Assembly (NCBI GenBank): GCA_020723995.1
Contig: DYHT01000001.1
Coordinates: 1-64,000 of the forward strand
Origin: Chloroflexus sp.
GTDB lineage: Bacteria; Chloroflexota; Anaerolineae; Anaerolineales; Villigracilaceae
Reading direction: 5' to 3'
DNA length: 64,000 bases
Shown piece by piece: positions 9,875 through 18,889 of the stretch; positions within the stretch are counted from its first letter, which is position 1; each line of letters begins with the position of its first letter. The notes beneath the pieces were generated by a model that was not told the DNA's origin, searched no databases, and was given only the letters and a program-made list of their open reading frames with translations. Made by a program: the position numbers and the translations under genes.

Positions 9875-11034
9875 GCAAGAAATCCCGCAGTTATGTTCGT
9901 TTTCCACTGGCCCGCCGCATCGAGCATCTAACCATGCTGCTCTCTTTCAGCACGCTGGGGGTGACCGGCCTGGTACAGAAATACGCCGCTTCCGGTCTTT
10001 CCATTGCTATCGTCAACCTGGTTGGCGGCATTGAAAACCTGCGCGCCATCCATCATGTGGCCGCCATCGTCATGATGTTTGGCACAATGTACCACATCCT
10101 CCTGGCCGGTTATCACGTTTTTGTCAAGCGCAGCCGCCTTTCCATGCTGCCCGCCTTGCAGGATATCAAAGATGGCTGGCAGGCGCTCATGTACAATTTT
10201 GGCCTGGCCAAATCCTACCCACAGATGGGCCGCTACACCTTTGAAGAAAAATTGGAATACTGGGCTTTCGTCTGGGGCACGATTGTGATGGGCTTGACCG
10301 GTTTCATGATGTGGAATCCAGTCACGACTGCCCACATCCTACCCGGTGAGTTCATCCCGGCTGCCAAGGCCGCGCATGGCGGCGAAGCTCTGCTAGCTGT
10401 GCTGGCGATCATCGTCTGGCACATGTACGTAGTACATATCAGACGCTTTAACAAAAGTATATGGACGGGTAAATTCACCGAGGCAGAGATGCTTCATGAG
10501 CATCCATTAGAACTGGCCGACATCAAAGCCGGTATCGCCGAGCCGCGCCTGGACCCGAAAACGCTCCGTAAACGCCGGAAGGTTTACTACCCCGTCGCCG
10601 GTATCCTAACCGTGGTCATGTTGGTGGGCGTGAACAGCTTCGTCAGTGGCGAAAAGACGGCCATCACCACCGTCCTGCCCATCTCCAGCCCGGTGCCGAT
10701 CTACCTTCCGCAGACGCCCACCCCCTCTCCCACCGCTCAACCCACCCCAACCTCGGGCGCGGTCGTCCTGACCTGGGATGGCTCCCTCGGCCCGCTCTTC
10801 CAGACCAAATGCGGCGCCTGCCACGGCACGACGGTCAAGTTGGCCCAACTATCCTTCGCCACTTATGCTGATACACTCAAAGGCGGTCAAGATGGCGTGA
10901 TCATCCTGCCCGGCGAGGCGTCGGGCAGCTCGTTGATCCAAAAGCAGCAGGCGGGAGGCCATCCCGGCCAGTTCAGCGCCGAGGAGCTTGGGCTGGTCAG
11001 CCAATGGATCGCTGCCGGTGCGCCGGAAAAATAA
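9871..11034 (+). CDS. Membrane cytochrome b (formate dehydrogenase gamma / b561-like) fused to a C-terminal cytochrome c domain
   Basis: Multiple TM with His (HHVAAIVMMFGTMYHILLAGYH), C-terminal CGACHG; ATGA overlap with upstream gene. Confidence 0.82.
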   Translation: MSKKSRSYVRFPLARRIEHLTMLLSFSTLGVTGLVQKYAASGLSIAIVNLVGGIENLRAIHHVAAIVMMFGTMYHILLAGYHVFVKRSRLSMLPALQDIKDGWQALMYNFGLAKSYPQMGRYTFEEKLEYWAFVWGTIVMGLTGFMMWNPVTTAHILPGEFIPAAKAAHGGEALLAVLAIIVWHMYVVHIRRFNKSIWTGKFTEAEMLHEHPLELADIKAGIAEPRLDPKTLRKRRKVYYPVAGILTVVMLVGVNSFVSGEKTAITTVLPISSPVPIYLPQTPTPSPTAQPTPTSGAVVLTWDGSLGPLFQTKCGACHGTTVKLAQLSFATYADTLKGGQDGVIILPGEASGSSLIQKQQAGGHPGQFSAEELGLVSQWIAAGAPEK

Positions 11035-11053
11035 ATTGTTGGAGGTGTATGTG

Positions 11054-12751
11054 ATGTTCAAACGAATCAAAGGAGGGCTGAAGCGATTCTTTTTCCCCCC
11101 AGCCGGTTCTCCACGCTGGCTCATGATCCTGCCTTACGCCATTCTGGGTGTGCTCACTCTCTTGCTGCTGGTCGGCGGCGCATACGGCTGGGACTACACC
11201 AACTCGCCCGCTTTTTGCGGTACGACCTGCCACACCATGCCGCCCGAATATGCCGCCTACGAGATCTCGCCGCACGCCCGCGTGGCCTGCGTGGAATGTC
11301 ACATCGGGCGCGAGTTCATCGGCAACCAGATCTTCCGCAAAGCGGGCGATATCGGGCACATCATCGCCACCACGTTCCGCACTTACGACTACCCGATCAT
11401 AGCCGGTAACATGCGCCCTGCTCGTGAGACTTGCGAAAAGTGCCATACACCCGAAAAGTTCTCGGATGACAGCCTGAGAGTGATCACGCACTTCCAGGAC
11501 GATCAGAAAAACACGCCTTCGGACCTCTACCTGATCCTGAAAACCGGAGGCGGCAGCAAACGTGAAGGTCTCGGGCGTGGTATTCACTGGCACATTGTCA
11601 ACCAGGTACTTTATTACGCCACCGACGAATTGGAACAGGATATTCCTTATATCCGCGTTTATAACGATGACGGCAGCACCCAGGAATACGTTGATGTGGA
11701 ATCCGGCTTCGACGCCTCCACCATCAACGACAGCCAGCTCCGTGAAATGGATTGCATCACCTGCCATAACCGGGTCACGCACCGCGTCTACACCCCCCAA
11801 GAGTCTATGGACAGACTGCTCTCACGCGGCAGCATTGATGTAACCATCCCTGAAATTCATCGCAGGGGCATGGAAGTGCTCAGCGCGACTTACGTTTCAC
11901 AAGAAGAAGCGCTTCAGGGCATTGCCGGGCTGGACAGCTACTACAACACCAACTATCCAGAGTTTTACCGCCAAAACAAGGATAAGGTTACTGCCGCCAT
12001 CCAGTTGATCCAGCAGGTTTATTCAGAGTCCGTTTTCATAGACCAGAAAGTGGACTGGAACACACATCCCAACAACCTGGGCCATATTGATGCGCCCGGT
12101 TGTTTCCGCTGCCACGACGGTAAACACCTGAATGACAAACAGGAAGCCATCCGGTTGGAATGCAACCTGTGCCATGCCATTCCGGTAGTTGCAACCGCGC
12201 AGGATTTTGTGACCAAAATCGAGATCAGCCGCGGACTGGAGCCGCAATCCCATCTGAACCCGAACTGGATCACCCTGCACCGCAATGTTTTTGATGCCAT
12301 CTGTTCCAATTGCCACACGACTGCGAATGCTGGCGGCACAACCAACACCTCGTTCTGCTCGAACAGCGCCTGCCACGGAACGGTCTTCACCTTCGCCGGG
12401 TTCGACGCGCCCAAGCTGCGCGAGATCCTCCAGGCGCAATTGCCCACCCCCGCGCCTGCGCCGACAGCCGGCCCCGTGGTCGGCGCGCCGACCTATGCGG
12501 CCAACATCCAGGCGGTCTTCAACACACGCTGCGTTGCCTGCCACAATGCGACGACGGCCTCGGCTGGTCTTGACCTGAGCACCTACGCCGGAGTCACGAA
12601 AGGCGGCCAGGACGGCGCGGTCGTCCTGCCTGGGGATTCGGCCAACAGCCTGCTCGTAAAAATCCAGAGCAGCCAGCATTTTGCCAACCTGACGCCGGAG
12701 GAACTGGAACTCGTCAGGCAATGGATTGACGCAGGCGCATTAGAAAAGTAA
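11054..12751 (+). CDS. NapC/NirT-like multiheme cytochrome c with C-terminal monoheme domain
   Basis: N-terminal TM, CGTTCHTMPPEYAAYEISPHARVACVECHIGREF; eight CxxCH plus one CSNSACH; GGAGG before ATG. Confidence 0.85.
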   Translation: MFKRIKGGLKRFFFPPAGSPRWLMILPYAILGVLTLLLLVGGAYGWDYTNSPAFCGTTCHTMPPEYAAYEISPHARVACVECHIGREFIGNQIFRKAGDIGHIIATTFRTYDYPIIAGNMRPARETCEKCHTPEKFSDDSLRVITHFQDDQKNTPSDLYLILKTGGGSKREGLGRGIHWHIVNQVLYYATDELEQDIPYIRVYNDDGSTQEYVDVESGFDASTINDSQLREMDCITCHNRVTHRVYTPQESMDRLLSRGSIDVTIPEIHRRGMEVLSATYVSQEEALQGIAGLDSYYNTNYPEFYRQNKDKVTAAIQLIQQVYSESVFIDQKVDWNTHPNNLGHIDAPGCFRCHDGKHLNDKQEAIRLECNLCHAIPVVATAQDFVTKIEISRGLEPQSHLNPNWITLHRNVFDAICSNCHTTANAGGTTNTSFCSNSACHGTVFTFAGFDAPKLREILQAQLPTPAPAPTAGPVVGAPTYAANIQAVFNTRCVACHNATTASAGLDLSTYAGVTKGGQDGAVVLPGDSANSLLVKIQSSQHFANLTPEELELVRQWIDAGALEK

Positions 12752-12792
12752 TTCTCGCAGGTGTGCCCTACCTCAATTCGGGAGTGAACAAA

Positions 12793-13272
12793 ATGAAAGA
12801 AAAAGATGAGATTTCTCGACGGGATTTTATGAAAGTCGCCACGTGGTCAATCGGCGGATTGATCGGCCTGGGTTGGGGCATTCCCGCCATCGCCTACGTA
12901 GCCAGCCCGGCCTGGAAGAGTGAACAGGCCCAGGTGTGGATCCGCCTCGGGGCTACGTCCAAAGTAGAGCTTGGCGTGCCGACCCTGTTCAAAGTCAAGG
13001 TAAAACGCCAGACAGGCTGGATCGTCAACGAGGAAGAATTATCGGTTTACGTCCTGACAGAGGATGGACGTAATTACATCGCCATGTCGAACGTGTGTAC
13101 GCACCTCGGCTGCCGCGTGCGCTGGATCGCTGAACAGGATAGATTCTTCTGCCCTTGCCACAATGGGGTTTTCGACCAGCAGGGGAATGTCGTCTCCGGC
13201 CCGCCGCCGCGTCCCTTGAACCAGTATCAGGTCAAGGTCGAGGACGGTCAACTGTTCATCCTGGGAGGCTGA
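12793..13272 (+). CDS. Rieske [2Fe-2S] protein
   Basis: SRRDFMKVATW signal; CTHLGCRVRW...CPCHNGVFD. Confidence 0.95.
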   Translation: MKEKDEISRRDFMKVATWSIGGLIGLGWGIPAIAYVASPAWKSEQAQVWIRLGATSKVELGVPTLFKVKVKRQTGWIVNEEELSVYVLTEDGRNYIAMSNVCTHLGCRVRWIAEQDRFFCPCHNGVFDQQGNVVSGPPPRPLNQYQVKVEDGQLFILGG

Positions 13273-13273
13273 C

Positions 13274-13933
13274 ATGGTAGCGAAATTTGCAAACTGGCTG
13301 GATGAACGGGTAAGCTGGCGTCAGGTCTGGGATGCCATTTTCCTGCGCAAAGTCCCCAAAGTCAACTGGTTCTACACGCTTGGCAGCGCGACCCTCTTCG
13401 TGGCCGTCAACCAGGCGGTGACCGGCATCCTGTTGACGCTATATTACGTCCCCACACCCGATCACGCCTACGACAGCGTACAGTACATCACAACGCAGGT
13501 GCCGGCCGGATGGCTGATCCGCGGCCTGCACCATTGGGGCGTGAGCGCGATGGTCGTCCTGGTCGTGCTGCACATGCTGCGCGTCATCTTTTACGGGGCT
13601 TACAAATACCCGCGCGAAGTCACCTGGTTTAGCGGTATAATCCTGCTGCTGGTCGTGATCGGCTTCGGCTTTACCGGCTACCTGCTCCCCTGGGATCAAA
13701 AAGCCTATTGGGCCACCACGGTCGGCACCCGCATCGCCGGTACGCCGCCCCTCATCGGCGATTATTTGCTGCGCATCCTGCGCGGCGGCGAGGATCTCTC
13801 GGCGGTGACCCTGGCGCGTTTCTTCGGCACGCACGTGTGGGTGCTGCCGGCTACACTGATGCTCTTGCTGGGCATTCACCTGTACCTGGTCATCCGCATC
13901 GGCATCAGTGCAGTGCCCAAGAAGGAGGATTAG
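13274..13933 (+). CDS. Cytochrome b6-like subunit (N-terminal cytochrome b)
   Basis: GSATLFVAVNQAVTGILLTLYYVP...RGLHHWGVSAMVVLVVLHMLRV; GYLLPWDQKAYWATTVGT. Confidence 0.93.
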   Translation: MVAKFANWLDERVSWRQVWDAIFLRKVPKVNWFYTLGSATLFVAVNQAVTGILLTLYYVPTPDHAYDSVQYITTQVPAGWLIRGLHHWGVSAMVVLVVLHMLRVIFYGAYKYPREVTWFSGIILLLVVIGFGFTGYLLPWDQKAYWATTVGTRIAGTPPLIGDYLLRILRGGEDLSAVTLARFFGTHVWVLPATLMLLLGIHLYLVIRIGISAVPKKED

Positions 13934-13936
13934 CCA

Positions 13937-16042
13937 GTGAACGAGCAAGAAAAACGAACCTACCTGGAGAAATACCAGGAAGCCAAGAAGAAGGGCTTCC
14001 CCTTCTTCCCGGACATCGTATTCAAAGATGCCGTTGTCTCCCTGGTTGTGTTCATCGTCCTGATCGCCCTGGCATACTTTGTCGGAGCGCCGCTGGAGGC
14101 GCGCGCCAACCCTGCGGACACGACCTACACCCCACGCCCGGAGTGGTATTTCCTTTTCTTGTTCCAACTCCTGAAGTACTTCCCAGGCAAGCTCGAAGTG
14201 ATCGGGGTGATCGTCTTGCCCACGCTGGCGATCCTGCTCCTCTTTTTTCTGCCCCTTTTAGATCAAAACCCTCGCCGCCATTTCCTGAAGAGACCGGTCA
14301 TTACAACGGCGGCGACGCTGGCAGTGGCCGGCATTGCCTTCCTGACCGTCCAGGCGGTGCGCGAAACCCCGCCGCCGGCCGAGGTCACCTCCGGCGATCA
14401 AACCGCGGCGCTCTACGCGGCGAACTGCGCCCCCTGCCACGGCGCTTCGATCACGGTCCCGCCGGGAACCAACCTGCACCAGGTCATCGCGCAGGGAAAA
14501 CACGAGGGGATGCCGGCTTGGGGCGCGGACCTGTCCACAGACCAAATTGACGCCCTGGCCGGTTTCATCCTCTCGCCAGGCGGCAGCCAGCTCTTTACGC
14601 AGTATTGCGCTGAATGTCACCAGGTGCCCGAACTGGTCGCCAGCAACCCGCTGGAACTCAAGCGCGCCCTGGACGAGGGCCTGACCTACCCGCCCCACGC
14701 CAATGCCAAGATCAGCGATTGGTCAGCCGTCATGAGCGCAGAAGAACGCTCCCGCCTGCTCAACTTCCTGGCCGCGGCGGATGGCGAAAGGCTCTTCGCC
14801 ACCAACTGCTCGCCCTGTCACGGCAGCTCAGTAGCTTTTTCGGGCAGCGAGGCAGAATTGCGCGCCCTCATCTCGAAAGGTGGGCTTCACCTCGAGATGC
14901 CGCCCTGGCAAACGAAACTCAGCCAAACCGAAATCGAAACGCTTGCCAATTACGTGGTTGATCCCAAAGCGGAGCCTTCCGGCAAAAACTTATTCGACCA
15001 ATACTGCAAAACCTGCCACGGCGAACGCGTCCCAACCGCGAACAACCTCGAGCAGGCCCGGCAGATCATTGCCTCTGGTAGGCCTCACCAAACCATGCCC
15101 ATCTGGGGTGATATATTGACCTCGGAACAGCTCGACGCGCTGGTGCAGTATACCCTCCAGGCTGCGCAAGGGACTTCACTCGCAACTGGCCCGCAGCTTT
15201 TCGGGACGAATTGCGCCCCCTGTCACGACGAGTTTGGGGAGGGCGGGCCGAACCCGTCCCTGCCCGGCGACATCATCCCACCCATCAGCTCCTCCGAATT
15301 CCTGAAAACGCACGACGACACCACGCTCCAGGCCATCATCGCCCAAGGCCAGCCCGATCTGGGCATGACGCCTTTCGGGACGGCGTATGGAGGCCCTCTG
15401 GAGGACACTGACATCGAAGCAATCGTGGCTTATATGCGCTCATGGGAAGTCAATCCGCCCGCCGCCCTGCCCCCTCAGGCTCAACCACCGGCCTCCGGCG
15501 GAACGACCCTTTCTGGGGCGGAAATTTACGCCCAGGTTTGTGCGCAATGCCATGGCCTGCACGGCGAGGGCGGCAGCGGCCCGGCTTTGAACGCGCCACA
15601 ATTCCAGGCTGCCAACACCGACCAGGATATCGCCAACACGATCAGCGCGGGACGCCCGTCCACAGCCATGATCGCCTGGGGCGGCTTCCTGACCTCGACC
15701 CAGATCGAGCAATTGGTTAGTTTTATCCGCACGCTGCCATCCAGCTCCGCCAGCCCGGCAGTCCCTTCGTTCGCTGTTGACGTGATGCCCATCCTGCAGG
15801 TGAAATGCGTGCTCTGCCATGGTTCACTGGGAGGCTGGAACGCAGCCAGCTACACGAGCATCATGACCAGTGGAAATCATGTCCCGGTCGTCATTCCCGG
15901 TGATGCCGCCAACAGCTTGTTGGCCCAAAAGCTCTTGGGGACACAGGCTTCTGGGGAAATCATGCCGCCCTCTGGCAAGTTGTCGGATAGCGAGATACAG
16001 ATCATCGTCAACTGGATCAACACCGGAGCACTGGAAAAATAG
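13937..16042 (+). CDS. Cytochrome b subunit IV-like domain fused to seven CxxCH cytochrome c motifs
   Basis: GTG start; RPEWYFLFLFQLLKYFPG; CAPCH, CAECH, CSPCH, CKTCH, CAPCH, CAQCH, CVLCH. Confidence 0.9.
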   Translation: MNEQEKRTYLEKYQEAKKKGFPFFPDIVFKDAVVSLVVFIVLIALAYFVGAPLEARANPADTTYTPRPEWYFLFLFQLLKYFPGKLEVIGVIVLPTLAILLLFFLPLLDQNPRRHFLKRPVITTAATLAVAGIAFLTVQAVRETPPPAEVTSGDQTAALYAANCAPCHGASITVPPGTNLHQVIAQGKHEGMPAWGADLSTDQIDALAGFILSPGGSQLFTQYCAECHQVPELVASNPLELKRALDEGLTYPPHANAKISDWSAVMSAEERSRLLNFLAAADGERLFATNCSPCHGSSVAFSGSEAELRALISKGGLHLEMPPWQTKLSQTEIETLANYVVDPKAEPSGKNLFDQYCKTCHGERVPTANNLEQARQIIASGRPHQTMPIWGDILTSEQLDALVQYTLQAAQGTSLATGPQLFGTNCAPCHDEFGEGGPNPSLPGDIIPPISSSEFLKTHDDTTLQAIIAQGQPDLGMTPFGTAYGGPLEDTDIEAIVAYMRSWEVNPPAALPPQAQPPASGGTTLSGAEIYAQVCAQCHGLHGEGGSGPALNAPQFQAANTDQDIANTISAGRPSTAMIAWGGFLTSTQIEQLVSFIRTLPSSSASPAVPSFAVDVMPILQVKCVLCHGSLGGWNAASYTSIMTSGNHVPVVIPGDAANSLLAQKLLGTQASGEIMPPSGKLSDSEIQIIVNWINTGALEK

Positions 16043-16087
16043 CCTCCAGTCTGAAAACTCGCCCCCCAAAAAAAGATTCGTGGAATT

Positions 16088-16114
16088 AAGAACGCCCTGA
16101 TGAGGGGCGTTTTG
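16088..16114 (+). terminator. Rho-independent-like terminator of the heme operon
   Basis: AACGCCCtgatgaGGGGCGTTTTG. Confidence 0.65.
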
Positions 16115-16172
16115 ATTCACGACGATTAAACCTTCAAAGGGACTTGTGGATTGAACGTCTCTGGATCCCTAT

Positions 16173-17516
16173 TCACAATGTACGATGAAGCCACGCCCCT
16201 CCAACCGCTCTAATCGATGCCCATGAAAGTCCCTCCTGCAGGACCTCACGATAAGAACGATGCGCCGAAACCGCGTTGAATAGCGCCCGATATAAGTCCA
16301 GGTTGTGCTCGGCGGCTTGTAAAATGAGATCCATCATTCCCAGGCGCGGCGCCAGGATGGTGAAATGCCGCATCGCTTGGCCGTAAGGAAGATCACTCAG
16401 AATATCCGTGTTGGCAGAATAATAGCGGGACTGAAACGCGGATTTGGAAATTCCATCGCGCAAAATGACCTGGGCAGCTCGAATGCCTGTCTGGATTGCG
16501 GAAGTGACTCCTTTGCCCTTGAAGGCGCGCACCAACCCGGCTGCATCCCCCACCATGACAAAACGGTCGCCAACAAAATGACGCGCCAATCCCCTGGGAA
16601 ACCACCCTTTAAAATAACGCAGGTCGTTTGAGTTAATTCGGCTCGCGTTTTCGAAATCCGGCAGCACCCGGCGGGTTTCAGGGAAAGCGAGAAAATCATT
16701 CATCAGCGCCGTGTCCACAGAATCTCCCGCGATGTTGATGGTCAAATGGTTGCCCTTGGGAGTAACGCCTCCAAACTCAATACGCGGCGAAGAAGGCAAG
16801 AAGGCGTGGATGCGAGAGCCAAACTTTGTCATTCCAGCCTCGCCCGGATGGTATTTCGTTACGATGGAACTCAGCATTGGCGGGGGGCGGTATCCGACTG
16901 CGCGCGAGAAAATAGCGGCCGAGCCTTCGTCCAGCCCAAAGGCGCCGACGACTACATCCGCCTCGAGAGGAAAGTTTTCGGTATAGACTACCACCTTATC
17001 GGCGTGGAATTCGATATCTGTCGCCCGTGCATGCCAAAGCGTCACTCCGCCTTCATGGGCAGCATCCAGCATATACGCATCGAATTGAACGCGGCGCAGG
17101 GAGACAGAAGGCTCTGATGTGCCATCCAGGATGATTTGCCGCCGCCCGGCGTGGAGAACGTAACCTGTGACGATCCCGCGTTGAAGATGATACGGAAATG
17201 GAATACGAAGTTCCTTTTCCAAGAGTACATCCACCGGTGGGGAAAGCACTCCCACACATTGGTTGTAATGTTGTTCGCCGACGAACTGTTTGCCCTCAAC
17301 GATAATCACTTCCACATCCCTGCCTGCGGATTGGGCTTCCCGTTTGAGAGCAATGGCAGATGCTACCCCACCCGGTCCTCCGCCGAGAATGACGACCCGG
17401 CTGCCATCCTGAAGTGGTCCCAATCCCGACCCTGCGCGTGAGATGTTCATCCGTGCTTGCTCTCCCGAAAACTTTTCCAAATATTCATCAAGGCAGAACG
17501 GCTTAGGGACATCCAA
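16173..17516 (-). CDS. FAD-dependent oxidoreductase, geranylgeranyl reductase-like
   Basis: VVILGGGPGGVASAIALKREA; FVMVGDAAGLVRAFKGKGVTSAI. Confidence 0.8.
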   Translation of the reverse strand: MDVPKPFCLDEYLEKFSGEQARMNISRAGSGLGPLQDGSRVVILGGGPGGVASAIALKREAQSAGRDVEVIIVEGKQFVGEQHYNQCVGVLSPPVDVLLEKELRIPFPYHLQRGIVTGYVLHAGRRQIILDGTSEPSVSLRRVQFDAYMLDAAHEGGVTLWHARATDIEFHADKVVVYTENFPLEADVVVGAFGLDEGSAAIFSRAVGYRPPPMLSSIVTKYHPGEAGMTKFGSRIHAFLPSSPRIEFGGVTPKGNHLTINIAGDSVDTALMNDFLAFPETRRVLPDFENASRINSNDLRYFKGWFPRGLARHFVGDRFVMVGDAAGLVRAFKGKGVTSAIQTGIRAAQVILRDGISKSAFQSRYYSANTDILSDLPYGQAMRHFTILAPRLGMMDLILQAAEHNLDLYRALFNAVSAHRSYREVLQEGLSWASIRAVGGAWLHRTL

Positions 17517-18724
17517 AAAAGATGGCAGTAGGGTTCATCCCCGCTGAACATCCCCCACAAGATGCGAATATGCCTTTGCCGTTGGGGCGGTTGATTGATC
17601 TCGGACGCGACCGCCCTCTCCCAGGCGCGCAGCAAAAACGGGATGTGGCGGGTGATTCCCCAGAGCGAGAACAGCAGCCGCCCATAAAGATTATCGGCAA
17701 CGATTCCTCGACAAATCGGCGCGTAGCCGCGGGCAAAATCCCGCCGCGGAACGCCGCGCTGGATGGCGGTTTGCGCGGCAGCCCGCGCAGTGATGAAAGC
17801 CATCCCAATTCCATTTTTATAGAGACGCGTGACTGCTGCATCGCCCACCGCAACCATGCGATCGGCAAAATAACCGCTGGCTGCCGTCACGGCCACGCGC
17901 GGCGTACACCCGCAGAGCATGTGAAGCCCATCCGGGAATAACGCCGGAAAGTCATTTCCATCCAGGAAATCGTCCACCGCGCCAGGCGGCAAATGCCGAC
18001 CGAGCAGGGAAATATTGGCATAGCGACCCTTGGGAATCAGCGCGCCAAAGATCAAACCGGGCGGGTAATCGAAATAGACATGCACACAGTGACCACACAA
18101 TTCCGTCGGGATAAAAATCTCATCCTGCGCCATGACCTCGCTTCGAGGCGGATGATAACCCCAGGCTGGATCCAACGGCGTGCGGCTGTTGACTCCCGTC
18201 GCCACAATCACCAGGTCCGCTTCGAGGGTTTCCTGTGCGGTAATGACCAGCGGGTGGGGGCTGGGATGAATGGAATGTACCCTCGCACGCTGGACGATGA
18301 CGCCGCTTTCCCTGGCTTGATCCAGCAGCCAGCCGTCAAATGTATTCGGGAAAGGCGGAGCGCCCAGTCGGGGACCGCTGCCCCGGTAAACGCTCATGAT
18401 GCGCCATTCGGAGTCTGGACGATGAATTTGAAATTCCGTTTTATCCATGTGAAGGATGTAAGTATCCAGTTCCGCCTGGATAATTTCATCGGGCAGATTC
18501 AGCCCCAGGGTATGCAGATCCCGCACCAGCGAGGAGGAGAGGATTCCGGCGCACTTGTTGCATCCACCGGGACCGGGACGGGAAAAATCGCGCGGCTCCA
18601 GGATGCGCACTTCCAGCGCTAAACCAGCCTCCCTGGTAAACCGCATCAGGTGTAGCGCGGCAAAACTCCCTGCCGGGCCTCCGCCCACAATCACCACGCG
18701 ACTTCCATTGCTCAACCGCATCAT
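17447..18724 (-). CDS. FAD-dependent oxidoreductase, geranylgeranyl reductase-like
   Basis: VVIVGGGPAGSFAALHLMR; MVAVGDAAVTRLYKNGIGMAF. Confidence 0.8.
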   Translation of the reverse strand: MMRLSNGSRVVIVGGGPAGSFAALHLMRFTREAGLALEVRILEPRDFSRPGPGGCNKCAGILSSSLVRDLHTLGLNLPDEIIQAELDTYILHMDKTEFQIHRPDSEWRIMSVYRGSGPRLGAPPFPNTFDGWLLDQARESGVIVQRARVHSIHPSPHPLVITAQETLEADLVIVATGVNSRTPLDPAWGYHPPRSEVMAQDEIFIPTELCGHCVHVYFDYPPGLIFGALIPKGRYANISLLGRHLPPGAVDDFLDGNDFPALFPDGLHMLCGCTPRVAVTAASGYFADRMVAVGDAAVTRLYKNGIGMAFITARAAAQTAIQRGVPRRDFARGYAPICRGIVADNLYGRLLFSLWGITRHIPFLLRAWERAVASEINQPPQRQRHIRILWGMFSGDEPYCHLFWMSLSRSALMNIWKSFRESKHG

Positions 18725-18825
18725 GGCTGCTCCATCAGGAAGTTACCAGCGAGGAAAAGATAGTCCCCAGAATCAAAAGACGGGGCATGTTCACCTCCAG
18801 TGTGGGGGAATTGTATCATATGGAA

Positions 18826-18872
18826 AACGAATGGCTCCGCGCTGAGGGAAGCGGGGAGCCATTCGTCTACAA
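18826..18872. terminator. Hairpin downstream of the nrfD gene
   Basis: ACGAATGGCTCC...GGAGCCATTCGT. Confidence 0.6.
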
Positions 18873-18889
18873 TGAAAGTTTATGACAGA

